The notes beneath the pieces were generated by a model. The model was not told the origin of the DNA. It saw nothing but the letters and a program-made list of their open reading frames with translations, and made no database searches. A stretch of DNA of 64,000 bases, taken from assembly GCA_964034945.1 (NCBI GenBank), contig OZ035961.1, forward strand, positions 21,242,161-21,306,160, given 5' to 3'. The position numbers and the translations under genes are program-made. Of the stretch, positions 11,966 to 23,500 are shown piece after piece. The DNA comes from Chrysopilus asiliformis (lineage: Eukaryota > Arthropoda > Insecta > Diptera > Rhagionidae). Position 1 is the first letter of the stretch. Each line of letters starts with the position of its first letter.

Positions 11966-12180
11966 GTTCGCTTTTATTCAAGTGAGTCTGTAACTGGAGT
12001 TACGATTAAATTGGCCACATAACTGTAGATAAAAAGGAAAGAAATGATTAAGAAATGAATCCAACAAATCATTTTGCTGTTACTCACGCTGGTCTTGAGT
12101 GGTTTTCGTGTATTTGCTAATTTATTGGATGAAAAGATGTTTATAACCTACAGTTCTATTCCACCAAACTTTTCAGCACC
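11966..12180 (-). promoter_or_regulatory. Nup98-96 5' UTR with a short non-coding intron
   Basis: On the minus strand a GTGAGT donor follows position 12088 (CCAGC|GTGAGTAA) and a CTCCAG acceptor precedes 11993, giving a 94-bp intron in the 5' UTR. The coding ATG at 11965 ([10 protein letters not shown]) follows 28 bases later. The transcription start is not clear; I would place it near 12130-12180. No TATA box is obvious, as expected for a housekeeping gene. Confidence 0.45.
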
Positions 12181-12690
12181 GAACAATAAATAAAAAATAA
12201 GTTTTGTGTCAAAAAATCCACTCGTGAAAACGGGAAAATCCGGACATGAAATCAAATGCCAACTTTGCTGGCGATTTTTCGCCGTATTAATAATTTTACT
12301 TATATAACTTTATTTCTCCCTGAATCCGCAGGAACTAATCTCGTATTTAACAAATCAATTCCGCACTTCAAACTTGATTTTCTAGCCTTTTTGCGAATTT
12401 TCAAGAAAAATGAAACACTTTCACGACTAATGGCGGAATAAATGAAATTTTTGGTTTGACATCGTGTTATTCGGAGTGATGCGATAACGATCGGTTTGCA
12501 TGGGACATAAGGATTATAAAATGACATTAAAAATTTATCTTGTTCTTGTTTTGGTCAAAATTTTTCTTAGTTGGGCGAATAAAACCGTTTTTCAAATTTT
12601 CAAAAAGTGGATTAAAAAAGAGTAGAAAATAGTATGCAAAAAAGAATGGAAAACAGTTTTAATAATAAAAAGATGGCAAAGTTTCAAATT
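12181..12690. other. Intergenic AT-rich DNA upstream of Nup98-96
   Basis: No exon, RNA gene or clear repeat recognised. A 61-codon plus-strand frame at 12256 has no codon bias or motif and is probably chance. Confidence 0.4.
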
Positions 12691-12841
12691 TTTACTGGAC
12701 TTTTAGTAAAATAACAATTGTACTCGGAAATTTGGTCTTAACAACAATTAATTTACTAAAAATAAAAGTAAACATAACAAAAGCTATAATTGCCAATCTG
12801 GCAATTATTGAAAACCCGTATGGTGATTTAATTGAACGGCG

Positions 12842-13662
12842 CACACTGGGGCAAGAGGCTTGTAAAGCTGGCAAAAAATAAAAAAACACGTAAAACAAAG
12901 TTTTATTAAACAATTATTTACTAAGACCTATTTAGTGGATTATAGAAACCTTATTCATACGCTTTTAGTTTTAAAAAAAATTTCTCATATTTTGTAAATA
13001 GACAGTTTTTAATGTGCTAAAAATCACTTCACAAACTCTCTTCACTTGTTCTTTTCTGGTCACAAACAATGTATTTGCACTTGTTCCTAAAATATAAAGA
13101 TAGAATTCGAAGCGTGTGGGTAAACTGAGACAAAGATTTCGCATAACTTCATTACGAAATAATATTCATAAATAACAAAGTAGCAAAAAGTAGCAAAATG
13201 AGTAAAGTGTTATTTATTCTTCTAACTTGTATATATTAAAAAAAAAAAAATTGACACTCGATATGCTTTGGAACACAACTAAAAAATCGATTGTTTGGAG
13301 AATCTATTATAATTGTGACAAAAATCCGACCGCCACTTTACTTATGCATATATTTTTACAAATTAATCATGCCAAATAAAATAAAAATGATCAAATTGAA
13401 GTTATATACCTGAAGTTGTTGGTTCCATAGTCTAAAAAACTTATTTTTAAGCAATTAAATCACAAAACTAAAAGTTGAACAATAATAGAAATATCCAAAA
13501 CGGTACACTCTACTGACGAACGGAACAAGCTGCCGAACTTTTTATTAACGTTTCAGTGTACGTTGAGAAGTACTTTATCAAATGGCTATAGCCTAGTATT
13601 TATAAATTGTATTTATTGTTTTGTATTTTTTGCCAGCTTTACAAGCCTCTTGCCCCAGTGTG
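12842..13662 (-). mobile_element. Transib-like non-autonomous DNA transposon
   Basis: Terminal inverted repeats of about 36-39 bp: CACACTGGGGCAAGAGGCTT at the left and the exact complement at the right, continuing GTAAAGCTGGCAAAAAATA. Both ends are flanked by CGGCG (12837-12841 and 13663-13667). Family knowledge: Transib elements, the relatives of RAG1, make 5-bp GC-rich duplications of this kind and have ends beginning CAC, like the RSS heptamer CACAGTG. The element is 821 bp, too short for a full transposase, so it is a deletion derivative. It contains the small spliced frame at 12971-13428. The superfamily call rests on duplication and end sequence only. Confidence 0.58.
12971..13428 (-). 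CDS. Putative two-exon 44-residue ORF inside the Transib-like element
   Basis: Exon A 13428-13410 (ATG GAA CCA ACA ACT TCA G) ends at a GTATAT donor; exon B starts at 13086 after TATTTTAG and runs to TAA at 12973-12971. The phases join (19 + 116 = 135 nt). The peptide starts MEPTTSGTSANTLFVTRKEQ and continues with a basic amphipathic stretch. It begins about 235 bp inside the right terminus, where a transposase N terminus would be expected. I do not recognise the sequence; the simplest reading is the first residues of a Transib transposase left after internal deletion. It is not a 5' exon of Nup98-96, because it lies inside a transposon. Confidence 0.35.
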
Positions 13663-14149
13663 CGGCGTATCAAAATTTAATTTGAATTCAAATTTTCCAA
13701 TAAGATTTTTTAAAACTTACACATTTTGATGTATGGGAGTTTTATGTAGAATCATATTCTAAATAGCTCTTGTTCTTGGACTTTTTTGATAAGATGCACA
13801 GTTTTTGAGATATTCGCGAAAAACGTTTTCGTTCCTATGGTACTCCCCCTAATGATCCATTTTTGCCCATTAACGAACTTAGCCTCGCATTTTACGAAAA
13901 AAGAATCTGCGCAAAATTTCAAGTCTCTAGCTCAATCCGTGCGCACGCAATCCGCGCCACAGACAGACAGACAGACGGACAGACGGACAGACAGACAGAC
14001 GGACGGACATGCAGAAATTAAATATTTTTATCATTCTAAACACACTGGTGTAATTCATTTTTTTGTGTGATGACGGGATCTTGGCGTTACAAACGGTAAG
14101 GCAAAGTTAATATACCCTTTGGTTTCACCATACGGGTATAAAAATCCTT

Positions 14150-15400
14150 AAAAATAAGCTTAACATTAATCAAAATTATCAAAAACAATGTTCTTAGCGC
14201 AATCCGTTACCATATTTACTTGATTTTACCATCAAAAATCAATATCACTTAATTTTGGTTTTTATTGAGAATGGCTTTTTTGAGTGCAAGTCTCGATTTA
14301 GAGCAAACGTGCGGTTTTCTTAGGATGTGAGTTAAGAATTCGTATTTCTGGTTTTTAGTGTTTCATTATGTTGTTCATTTAAAATTTGTATAAATTATAT
14401 TTTTTATTTAATGAAAAACACAATCTTAACTCAAATCCAATGTGTTTCTAAAAAAATCTCAAATGTGCTTAAAATAATAAAAAAAGCTCCCGGTAATAGG
14501 TTTGGTCGAAAAATTGAGTAGATCCTATTACCGGCCGATATACCGGTAATAAGGTTTTTTTCATTATGAAAGTTTAATCAATAAAATTCAAAATTAAAAT
14601 GTGGAAAAATAGAATTTAAGAATTTATATTTTACGTTGACCTATTACTGAAACATGAATTTTTAATTATTTATTACAAAAAGTCAGAATTCCGATAATAG
14701 CAATCTATTGGAAAGCTTCATGTTGTTATGTTTTTGTTTTCTATATTGTTTTTTGTGTATATACATGTTTATTTTTCTCAGAATGAATTAATTTATTTTT
14801 AATTTGTTAATTGAAAAATTCTCGAAAATAAAAATTATTTACATATTTTAATTTAAACTTAAAAAATTTCTATATTCTGGTAATAAGTCTCTCGATTTAC
14901 GGTAATGGGACAGTGGAAATTTTTTTAGTCGTGTACTTGGATGAAAAACTTGATTTAGAAAATCATTAAAAAATAATTACTGAACTCATTTTTAATAAAT
15001 TTCACACGTTGAATCGAATTTAGAGATACCAATGTACGAAAACCAAATCTTTATCATTTAATAAAATTTTGTCAATTAAAATAGACAGAAAAGTTCTTAA
15101 GGTTCCGGTAATAGGACGTTTTACCTTATGAAAATAATACAAAGGGAAAATGTAGGGAGCCTCTGTCTAAAAGAACATCACAGAACAACTTTTTGGACGT
15201 TTTTCCATTTCTTCCACATTCTTGACTCCACTAAACCTCTGTGTCACTTTTTTCCCACATGCCTGTCCAAGAACCAAAATTTTGTTCAGGAACTGAGGTT
15301 CCACTGCATTATATAAACTTTTTTCGAGATTTCTTAAAGTTTATTACACTGTAATGTAAAGAATTGTCCATATAAAATACATCAAATTAATTTTTGCCTT
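14150..15400. other. Intergenic AT-rich DNA with scattered CCGGTAATAGG motifs
   Basis: No gene seen. The phrase CGGTAATAGG or its complement CCTATTACCGG occurs near 14490, 14524, 14545 and 15109, in both orientations, with weaker forms near 14690 and 14880. This looks like a decayed repeat family but no end can be defined. Confidence 0.3.
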
Positions 15401-15630
15401 CTCGATTCCATATTCCGAATAAATGTTTTTAAAAAAAATTCCACAAGATTCTGTGCACATTTCTATTAATGATAATTAAATATTTGAATTTGCTTATATA
15501 AAAAGTTCACACTTGTGACAATAAAGGAAAGTCCGTCATATGCATTAATTAAAAACAATTGGTTAAAACCCAAGGACGTTCTATATTGATCGTTGTTAAC
15601 TGGAAAACAAAAATTCATTGATGTGATGCA

Positions 15631-15666
15631 TATAAAAAGGTGAATTTTGAAGGTAAAAATTCAGTT
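15631..15666 (+). promoter_or_regulatory. TATA box and initiator of the cystine-knot peptide gene
   Basis: TATAAAAAGG at 15631-15640 lies 30 bases before TCAGTT at 15661-15666, the arthropod initiator. The ATG follows at 15702, so the 5' UTR is about 40 bases. The same arrangement is seen in the tandem copy (TATATCAAAA at 16863, TCAGTT at 16893), where the TATA box is damaged. Confidence 0.65.
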
Positions 15667-15701
15667 TCAATTCAGATTCTATTGAAAAAATATCTATCAA
15701 A

Positions 15702-16343
15702 ATGTCACGTTATTTTGCTATTTTACCTTTAATGGTGATCGTTATTTTAGCTATTTGCACTATGGTAAGTAATAGCAAAGAGAAGATTTTAGATATTGGA
15801 CAGATGGCCGCTGATTTTTGAGTCAAAAATTTCTTTTAAATATAATGAAAACTACGATTGCCAGGCAATCGCGAAATACCCTATATGGCGTGATTCAATT
15901 TCATATGACGTATAGTTTTCGAGAAATTCGCAAAAAACGGTTCCAATTGTATGGGGGAGGTGGCAGGAGTGGTCCGATTTTGTTCGTTAATTAATTCGAT
16001 CTCCTTTTTTGCACAAAAAACAGCTATGCCCAATTTCAAGTCTCTAGAAGTTATCGTGTCCACGAACAGACAGACAGGCGGACATGCAAAAATCAAATGA
16101 AACTTTTTCCTCGGACATAGAATTAGAAAGATTCGTATTTATACATTTTATATAATTGTTTTGTTTTCTCTCTTTTTTTAGGGTACATCGGCGGTATGTA
16201 AAGCCAAAAACGCATTGGTAAATATATGATAACAGCCAGCGAATAAAAAAATTATAAACATTATATTATTTTAGTGCTTCAACGACAACGACTGCTGTAG
16301 TGGAATCTGCCATCCACGAACCAAATTTGGAAAATGCGATTAA
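15702..16343 (+). CDS. Small secreted cystine-knot (knottin) peptide
   Basis: Three exons: 15702-15764 (21 codons, start MSRYF then a hydrophobic run, a signal peptide), 16182-16217 (12 codons) and 16275-16343 (22 codons and stop TAA). All introns are GT-AG and phase 0. The 55-residue precursor would release a peptide of about 35 residues with six cysteines spaced C-x6-C-x5-CC-x3-C-x8-C, the inhibitor cystine-knot pattern. Family knowledge: such peptides occur in insects as antimicrobial, neuropeptide-like, protease-inhibitor or toxin-like products; the sequence does not decide which. A second GTATGT donor-like site inside exon 2, just before the first Cys codon, could drop that Cys if used. 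AATAAA at 16385-16390 follows. Intron 1 carries a decayed GACAGACG-family repeat. Confidence 0.75.
15840..16140 (+). repeat. Decayed GACAGACG-family repeat in the knottin intron 1
   Basis: Contains the family phrases TGCCAGGCAAT, GTATGGGGGAGG, CAATTTCAAGTCTCTAG, and ACAGACAGACAGGCGGACATGC. Both ends are eroded. Confidence 0.5.
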
Positions 16344-16384
16344 ATATTGTAAAACAGAATATTTGGCAGAAATTCCTTTAAAAC

Positions 16385-16390
16385 AATAAA
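16385..16390 (+). terminator. Poly(A) signal of the knottin gene
   Basis: AATAAA 42 bases after the TAA stop; AT-rich context with TTTATTTTTA downstream. Confidence 0.6.
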
Positions 16391-16629
16391 AGCTTTAAAT
16401 AAATTGCATTAGAATTTTATTTTTAAAGACACCAATGAAGCTTTAATTTTTCTCATATTTTGGTGTAGTTGAGGTCAAGTTTTGTAGTCGAAAAAGTCGA
16501 ATCTAGGCTATTCCAACATCAGATTCATGATCAGCGACCTCATAAAACTCCGAGTTAAATTGTTCAGCCTTCCAACTTCCACGCTTTATGTCAAAAACCG
16601 AGGTTTTAAAACACCAAATCCCCTATCCA

Positions 16630-17708
16630 CCTCCTTGTTAATCCCACATTCCACATAAATGATTTTAAAATTTTGTGCACATTTTGAATGATTAAATAGT
16701 GATATTTGTGATTATGACACTTGTGACAATAAAAGAAAGACTGTCTTCTGCATAAATTAAAAACAATTAAAAAACAATATTAGCACGTTTTTCAACATTT
16801 CGGCTAACCCCAAGGCTGTCGCGTTAAGAATTGGGTAATACAAAAACTCATCGATGTGAAGTATATCAAAAGATGAATTCTGCAGTTAAAGGTCAGTTTC
16901 AATTCAGTTTCTATATACCAAAATGTCACGTTATTTTGCTATTTTACCTTTAATGTTGACAGTAGTTTTAGCTATTTCCACTATGGTGAGTTGTTGAAAA
17001 GAAAACCACTAAAGTTCTGTAGCAAATTTTATTTATTCAAATATTAAATTTAAACCGTTACACGGCGCTATTAAAAATTTTAATGTTTTCTCTACGAAGT
17101 TTCTTTCAACAATCCCTAAATTTTCATAATTTTCAATTCAACGACAATTCTTAAATCACAAAGTTTCTACGTTATTTCACATTTTCCAAACAAAGTAATT
17201 TATAACAAAATAGAATATAACAGTTAAAATTGATGAAAGTGAACAAACTTATACTCATAAGCAAGCAAACATAAAATAATTATATCGTATCGTGGTGCGA
17301 AATAGTTATCGGTTGTGAAGAGATAGGCGACCATACACGATATTTCCTGGTTACATTAGCATTAATTAGGCGTTTTCCATTGTGTTTGGATTAGCACACC
17401 GAATGTCTTGGGAGTAGATCGCCAAAGGAAATATCCACCCTTCAAAACAATCCGGAGTGCTACTTCAATGGAAAGTGTATTTTTTTCTTATACAACGAAA
17501 TTTCGCCACAGGCGTGCCCCTAACTTAAGGCAATGCCTAACTTTAGGCGTTTTAGAATGGAACTTCTTCCTAGGCATAGAATTAGAAAGACGCTTTTTAT
17601 GTATTTTTTTTTAATTTCCAGGGAACTTCGTTGAAATTTTACGCAAATTCGTTTTTCGTTTGTAGGGCACCGAAAATTAAAACAACTTTACTGGACGACG
17701 GCTTTTAT
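16630..17708 (+). pseudogene. Tandem copy of the knottin gene: intact signal exon, cysteine part lost
   Basis: The flank from about 16630 repeats that at 15400 onward (GTGCACATTT, ACACTTGTGACAATAAA, TCAGTTTCAATTCAG). Exon 1 (16923-16985, 63 nt) again starts MSRYFAILPLM and ends ACTATG before GTGAGT. The 3' end of the intron still matches copy 1 (TAGGCATAGAATTAGAAAGA), and TTTCCAG at about 17623 is followed by GGAACTTCG, matching GGTACATCG. The next codons then diverge: the open frame has about 29 codons with a single Cys and stops at about 17708. So the precursor is readable but has no cystine knot, and the TATA box has become TATATCAA. It is best called a decaying duplicate; a new short secreted peptide is the alternative. 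Confidence 0.6.
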
Positions 17709-18008
17709 TAGAATGACTTCGAGAACAAGTTATACAATTTGAATCCTGTTATATTTGAAATATTTAAACAATGCAGAACGTTTTATTAGAAAGTGCCTAC
17801 ACGGTTTATGTAGATTCATATCCTAAATAACTTTTGTTCTTGTACTTTTCTGATAAGATGCACCGTTTTTGATATTCACAAAAAACCTTTTCATTCGTAA
17901 TGGTCCATTTTTTTATGAAAATTAAAATTTGATTTTATATTATCGCACGAACCTAATGAAAAATCCGTCTCTCATAATCGGACCATTCCTTCCTAGAATT
18001 GCACTATA

Positions 18009-18259
18009 GGCATGTCCCAATTAACCATAGGGCTAATTGGGCTACAGCCCAGGGGCGCCATCGATCCGAGGCGATGAAATTTTGATTGCTTTTTTTTTAA
18101 TTTTCTTTATATTTAGCGTATCTGTAATTTAAGTTAGTACTGTGTTTTGAATTAAAGAATATTTTAAAAAATAAAATTGAATTTTTACAATAAAATTATG
18201 TAAGGGTGCAAAATTTTATTTAGCCCAGGGCGCTCAAACTTGTTAATACGGCTCTGGTT
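18009..18259. repeat. Possible decayed hAT-type MITE
   Basis: The right end reads GCCCAGGGCGCTCAAACTTG then TTAATACGGCTCTG, the complement of a CAGAGCCGTATTAACAAG start typical of hAT-type MITEs. The left end CATGTCCCAATTAACCATAG is a weak inverted match, followed by CAGCCCAGGGGCGCC. No 8-bp duplication is evident. Confidence 0.35.
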
Positions 18260-18464
18260 AGGCATCGGTTATCTACATATGTAGAGTATAAGATCTTTGC
18301 TCGTACTCATGTGTCCCGAGTTTTTAAACTTGAGAATTTTAAAACGTGCGGCTCCACCGGGCAAAATGGAAATATTCGAGCGCATATGCGAAATATTCGG
18401 CCGAATATTCGATTTTTCAATTGTCGGTTAATGTTTCACCTTCGTTTTCCATTATATCTGGATA

Positions 18465-19090
18465 AAAACATAACAAAAGCTATTATTGCCAATCTGGCAA
18501 TCATTGGAGACCCGTATGGTGATATTCGTATCAAAATTCGAACAGTTGTACCAAAATTCCACTTTGAAATCAAACTTTCCAATAAGATTTTTTAAAATTT
18601 ATTCCAATCGGATTTTGATGTATGGAAGTTTTATGTAGAATCATATCCTAAATAACTTTTGTTCTTGCACTTTTTTGATAAGATGCACCGTTTTTGAGAT
18701 ATTCACAACAACCGTTTTCGTTCGTATGGGGGGTACCTAATGTACCTAATGGTCCATTTTTGCCCATTAACGAACTTAGCCTCGCATTTTACGAAAAACG
18801 GATCTGCGCAAAATTTCAAGTCTCTAGCTCAATCCGTGCGCCCGCAATCCGCGCCACAGACAGACAGACAGACGGACAGACGGACAGACGGACAGACGGA
18901 CAGACGGACAGACGGACAGACGGACAGACGGACAGACGGACAGACGGACGGACATGCAAAATTCAGCTTTTTTCATCATTCTAAACACACTGGTGTAATT
19001 CATTTTTGTGTGTGATGACGGGATCTTAGCGTTACAAACGGTAAGGCAAAGTTAATATACCCTTTGGTTTCACCATACGGGTATAAAAAT
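18465..19090 (+). repeat. Best-preserved copy of the GACAGACG dispersed repeat family
   Basis: Starts with AACATAACAAAAGCTATTAT, GCCAATCTGGCAATCATTGG and ACCCGTATGGTGA, ends with CCCTTTGGTTTCACCATACG. The terminal ACCCGTATGGTGA is inverted at the two ends. Near the right is a (GACAGACG)n minisatellite (18855-18952), followed by ACACACTGGTGTAATTC and GTGATGACGGGATCTTAGCG. No transposase-like frame. This copy is the reference for recognising fragments at 13668-14147, 15840-16140, 22680-22930, 39230-39370, 42050-42780, 43780-44050, 57030-57480 and 61330-62215. Confidence 0.65.
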
Positions 19091-19099
19091 CTAAACATT

Positions 19100-20512
19100 A
19101 TCCAGGAACAGATTCTATCCTTTTATTCGGATTTCTTAATCTTAATTAAATCACATAAATTAATCGTCAATGGTTTAAGAAAACAGAAATTAAAGTATTT
19201 TTTTAAGTAAACAAACAAGCTTCTTAAATCACTTTTTAGAAATCCTTAAATTGCTCAAAGACCATAAATCACAGATGAAAATTAGTAAAGGAATTTGAAA
19301 GATGTCTTATATTAGAGTAATCAGCAGAAACTGTTTTTTTTTCAAAATTGAATATTAAGCGTGATATTCCACATCAAAAACTTCAAGAAAGAAATTGAAA
19401 ATTTTGATTTTTTTGGGAATACGTTGAATAAGACAGTGAGAAAAGTTGAATCATTAAATTTAATGATTTCTTTTTAAATTTTAATGCATTATAGTTTTTA
19501 TCCTTGAAATTTTTTAATCTGCAATGCTTTTTTTATCTTTTTTTTTATTCCTTCTACATATAAAAGTCCCGCAATTCAATTGAATTTATAAAAATTAACT
19601 CCAATTGGATTGCGATGTATGGAAAAGTGGTGTAAATTAGTATTCTAAACACTTTTTGTTGTAGCAAGGCTATCCCAACACACAACAATTTTAAATGAAT
19701 TTAACATTAGCGAAAATTACCAATTCTGTGATGGAGTAAACAAATTCCGGGATTAAATCATTTACCATTGTCGTACATCAATTTTGTTCAAAGGTGAAAT
19801 TTGTCAAGTGTGCAAATACCCCATAATTGAAAAATTCAATGTGTGTATATATATATAGATATCTTTTGTGAATTGGATAGATGGTAACTAACATCGTGTA
19901 GAAATTACTAGGATGGATCGGCAAAAGGATCAACATCAAAAAAAGTACAAAATAAAAAATTGGGAAAATTGTAAAACAGTATACAGAATTGTCTCATTTT
20001 TTTTGAATGTAAAAAAAGTATGTGATGAACAAAAATCAACAAATACGAAAACGATTCGACATTGATAAGAAATCAATACATTTTGCTTCCGATAGGGCAA
20101 TCAAGAAAAGTGGTCGTTTATAAAATTCGGTCCTCTTATCAAACAAGACTCGGTGAAAAATCATTTATTTTTTTCTCTCTGTCTATGGTATTCAAACATT
20201 TAATCACATAGAATGGCAGTAAGAGACGTTGTTTAAAACGGAAGGGGAATGGAAAATACAAAAATATCTGAAAAGTTTGTTTTTACCGCTGAGGTTTCGA
20301 CTTTTCAATTTCACCTGCGGCAATTAGTTAGCGTTAACAGCCTTCGATTAAGGACGGAAAAATCAACCCAAGTGTGAAAAACTTTTCGTTAACATTTTCT
20401 GAAATTAATTTTGTAATTAAATTCAATACAGAAATTTGTCCCAAAGCAATTTATAGATAACAAGTTAATTTCATTCAGATTTTGCGTTTATATTTTTTTA
20501 TTATTTAAAAAA
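19100..20512. other. Upstream region of the ninjurin gene
   Basis: AT-rich, no exon seen. TATATATATAGATATC near 19845 and decayed repeat fragments near 19555-19670. A transcription start for the ninjurin long form should lie within the last few hundred bases but no clear core promoter motif stands out. Confidence 0.35.
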
Positions 20513-23500
20513 ATGGTCGAAGATAATCAAAAAAATGAAACACAATCGCCCACGAAAGAGGAGACGGGAACCACTTCCGACGTAGGACCGGCATCAGAGG
20601 ATAAAAAGGAACACGATGAAGTACCACCGAAAAAGGATAAAAATAAAACCGATGAAAATACAGCGGAAAATGGCACCAAGGACGAAGAGGAGGTAGATTT
20701 GATTAAAGTAAGAAAGAGTTGCTTTTTGAATGATTTTTAAAACGTTTTTGGTATACAATTTTAACTGGAATGTGCAACACAACTTTTAACTTTTTCATAC
20801 ATTAAAACTATTCAGTTCATTTTTTTATCGTTTTTACAATTTTTTCTCGAAAACGTTGGGTTATATTGAAAAAATTATAAAGATAAAAAGTGTTTAGAAT
20901 ACGTTTTTACATAACCCTTGCATACATAAAAATCATTCAATCCTTGCTTTGTTCTTTTTCTAATAATTATGGTATTTTTTACGATTTTCTCGAAAACGGT
21001 TGTTCATATCAAATTGTAACGATAAAAAGTGTTTAGAATACTATTTTACATAACTCTTTCATACATTAAAAATAAATTAGATCACTATTTTTCCGATTTG
21101 CAATGGTAACACGCGAACTTTTCAACTTTTTTGGTAGAGCTTTTTTTACCTTCGGGGTTTTTCTTAAAACACGGCCCTAAGATATTTGGTTTAAAAATTT
21201 CCATAAAATTCGCCAATTTTTAAAACATGCATCATTGCAATTCTTGTTTCTGTTTATACTTCAATGTCATAGAAATCATTTTAACCACTTGAAATCTACT
21301 AAATCTAATAATATTTTGATAAAACGACATTTCACAATAATGGTAGGTATAACACAAAATAAATTGAAAAGCCGAAAATGGAACATATTTGCCTTTGTTT
21401 ATTTTCCGCATAAACTGTACACAAAGTGCTAATATTGATTATTCTTTAGACCACTTCAAATTTTCCTTTGATTTTTTTTCAGCATTATCTCTTTTTATAA
21501 AATCAGTTATCATTTTTTACCAAATGAACGATTTTTTTTGTCAATAAAAATCAGTGTTTTGTACAATTCTATCCCAGAAAGGAATACAAATTGACTTAAT
21601 CCATTTCAAACAAGTTTGAATATTTGTGAAAAGTCATTTCTACCAATTTTATCATACTTTTTGAATTTCCCAATTTATTTAATTAAAATTTGTTTTTATC
21701 GTTATGGCGGCAGCTGTTGAGGGTTTGTTCGACTATGTAAGTTTCTGTTATCTAAAAATCAAACGAGATTTGATCCGAAATTCAATTTTCCATTATTCGA
21801 TTGTTAACAAAGTTTTCTTGAACAGAGAATATTCAATAATTAAATTAATAAAACTACCAGATATCAGTTGTTGAATTTTATCAAAACATTTCTAACCCAA
21901 ATATTTAAGTGCATTTTTATGTTTTATTTGAAAATGTTCTCAGTTATTTCACCTGTGTGACACATTAAAATGCGCAACCAATTTTTTTGTGAATAAAATT
22001 CTAGAAAATGACTATATTAGTAACTGCTTCTATAAAGAAAGGAAGGTGATTAATTGGCACCTTTTCATTTAGAGATGACATAATTAATTTGTGAAATAAA
22101 ATCTTGTAAAATTTACCGACTTTTGATAAAAACATAAATAAATCATAACAACGATAATAATGAGCTTTTATAATCTGAGTCGATATTTTCAGTGATTCAT
22201 TTTTTTTTTGGAAATTATTATTCTTGAAGATTTAATATTAGCATTTTTTAATTTACTTATCTTATCGTAAATTGATATTTTGTAAACTGTTGATAAATAT
22301 GTTATCATTTTGTGAAATTTTGTTACTCAAAAGGTCAAAATAAAAATTGCTAAGCCCTAAATCTAAAATTCTTGTTTAAAAATACAATATTTTCAAATTA
22401 AACATAAGAAAAGCTACAATTGTCAATTATCTAATACTCTATATCAGTGCTCCGCAACCTTTATTTGCATACGGCACACCAATTTTTTTTTTTGGAAATC
22501 CGGGGCACACCTCAAAAGAAAATATAAAAAAATCTGTGTATAAAATATTTATAATGAAACAATTTACAAAAAAATCCTGAAAGAATTATTAAATAGCTAT
22601 TTGAAATGTTTACCGCGGCACACCTAATATCATTTCCCGGCACACTGGTTGCGAAGCACTGTTCTATATGATGAAAGACAAAATGTTTATGTAAAAAATC
22701 CATTTCTATAGGAGAGGGGGAAAGGAATAGTCCAACTGGATTTTGATGTAAGGAGTTATGTAAAATTATATTCTAAACACATTTTATCTTTGTAAATTTT
22801 TCGATACGATGCACAGTTTTCGAGAAAACAGGAAAAAAGTGTTCCATTTGTATGGGAGAGGGGAGAAGGAGTGGTCCGACCGGATTTTGATGTATGGATG
22901 AGTTGTGTAAATCCTATTCTAAACACATACGAAATTATTAACTCTTGGATTCGTCGTTGCCGGGTTTAAGTTTAGGAAACATCGAAAAAACCTTATATTT
23001 TGAGAAATATCGGGTCTTTCAATTAGGACATAACAATTTTGTATTTAAATAAAATACAGAATAATTGAGATATTGGGCTGAAATTTATTCCAGGTGTAGT
23101 GGACATGTTACATTTAAGTATGAAATTCGATGTCGTTCATATGGCCACCGCGAGCACGTTTGCTGATTGATTCCTTGGAGCCAATTTTCCACCACTCTTT
23201 CACACATATCGGTCGGAACGTTAGCAATTTCGCGTTCGATATTGTTCCTGAGCTCCTCATAACATAACCCCATAAAAAGAAATCCAACGGTGTTAAATCG
23301 CATGAGCGAGGTGGCCATTCGACCGGACCATTTCTCAAGATTACACGATTGCGACCACCGACTCAGACTTTCGGTAGTAAGTTTTAATAATTTCCAAACG
23401 TTGCCCGTTCGTGAACTTCACCATGATAAAAATGTAAACCTTGACTGACGTTTTAGCATTGCCAGATCATAAAAAAAGTTTTAGGGTGCGTTTTTATTAA

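Larger units (their letters stand above)
12770..14147 (+). repeat. Dispersed repeat copy (GACAGACG family) split by a Transib-like element
   Basis: Starts with AACATAACAAAAGCTATAAT, then ACCCGTATGGTGA (12814-12826), and ends with the inverted match TCACCATACGGGT at about 14130-14142. The body right of 13668 matches the uninterrupted copy at 18465-19090 almost word for word, including the cores CCATTAACGAACTTAGCCTC and the (GACAGACG)n tract near 13963-14008. The copy is interrupted at TGAACGGCG|TATCAAAA by the element at 12842-13662. The 94-residue frame at 13786 translates the simple repeat and is not a gene. Confidence 0.7.

Noticed and set aside
12971..13428. Reading MEPTTSG... as an alternative first exon of Nup98-96
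   Set aside because: It lies between terminal inverted repeats with a 5-bp duplication, and its own second exon and stop are present inside the element.
13786..14070. 94-codon frame rich in DRQTDRQTD (also at 18694 and 18740)
   Set aside because: It is the translation of the (GACAGACG)n minisatellite inside a dispersed repeat.
17408..17614. 68-codon plus frame in the intron of the second peptide copy
   Set aside because: No motif, overlaps the conserved intron end, and is not supported by splice sites.
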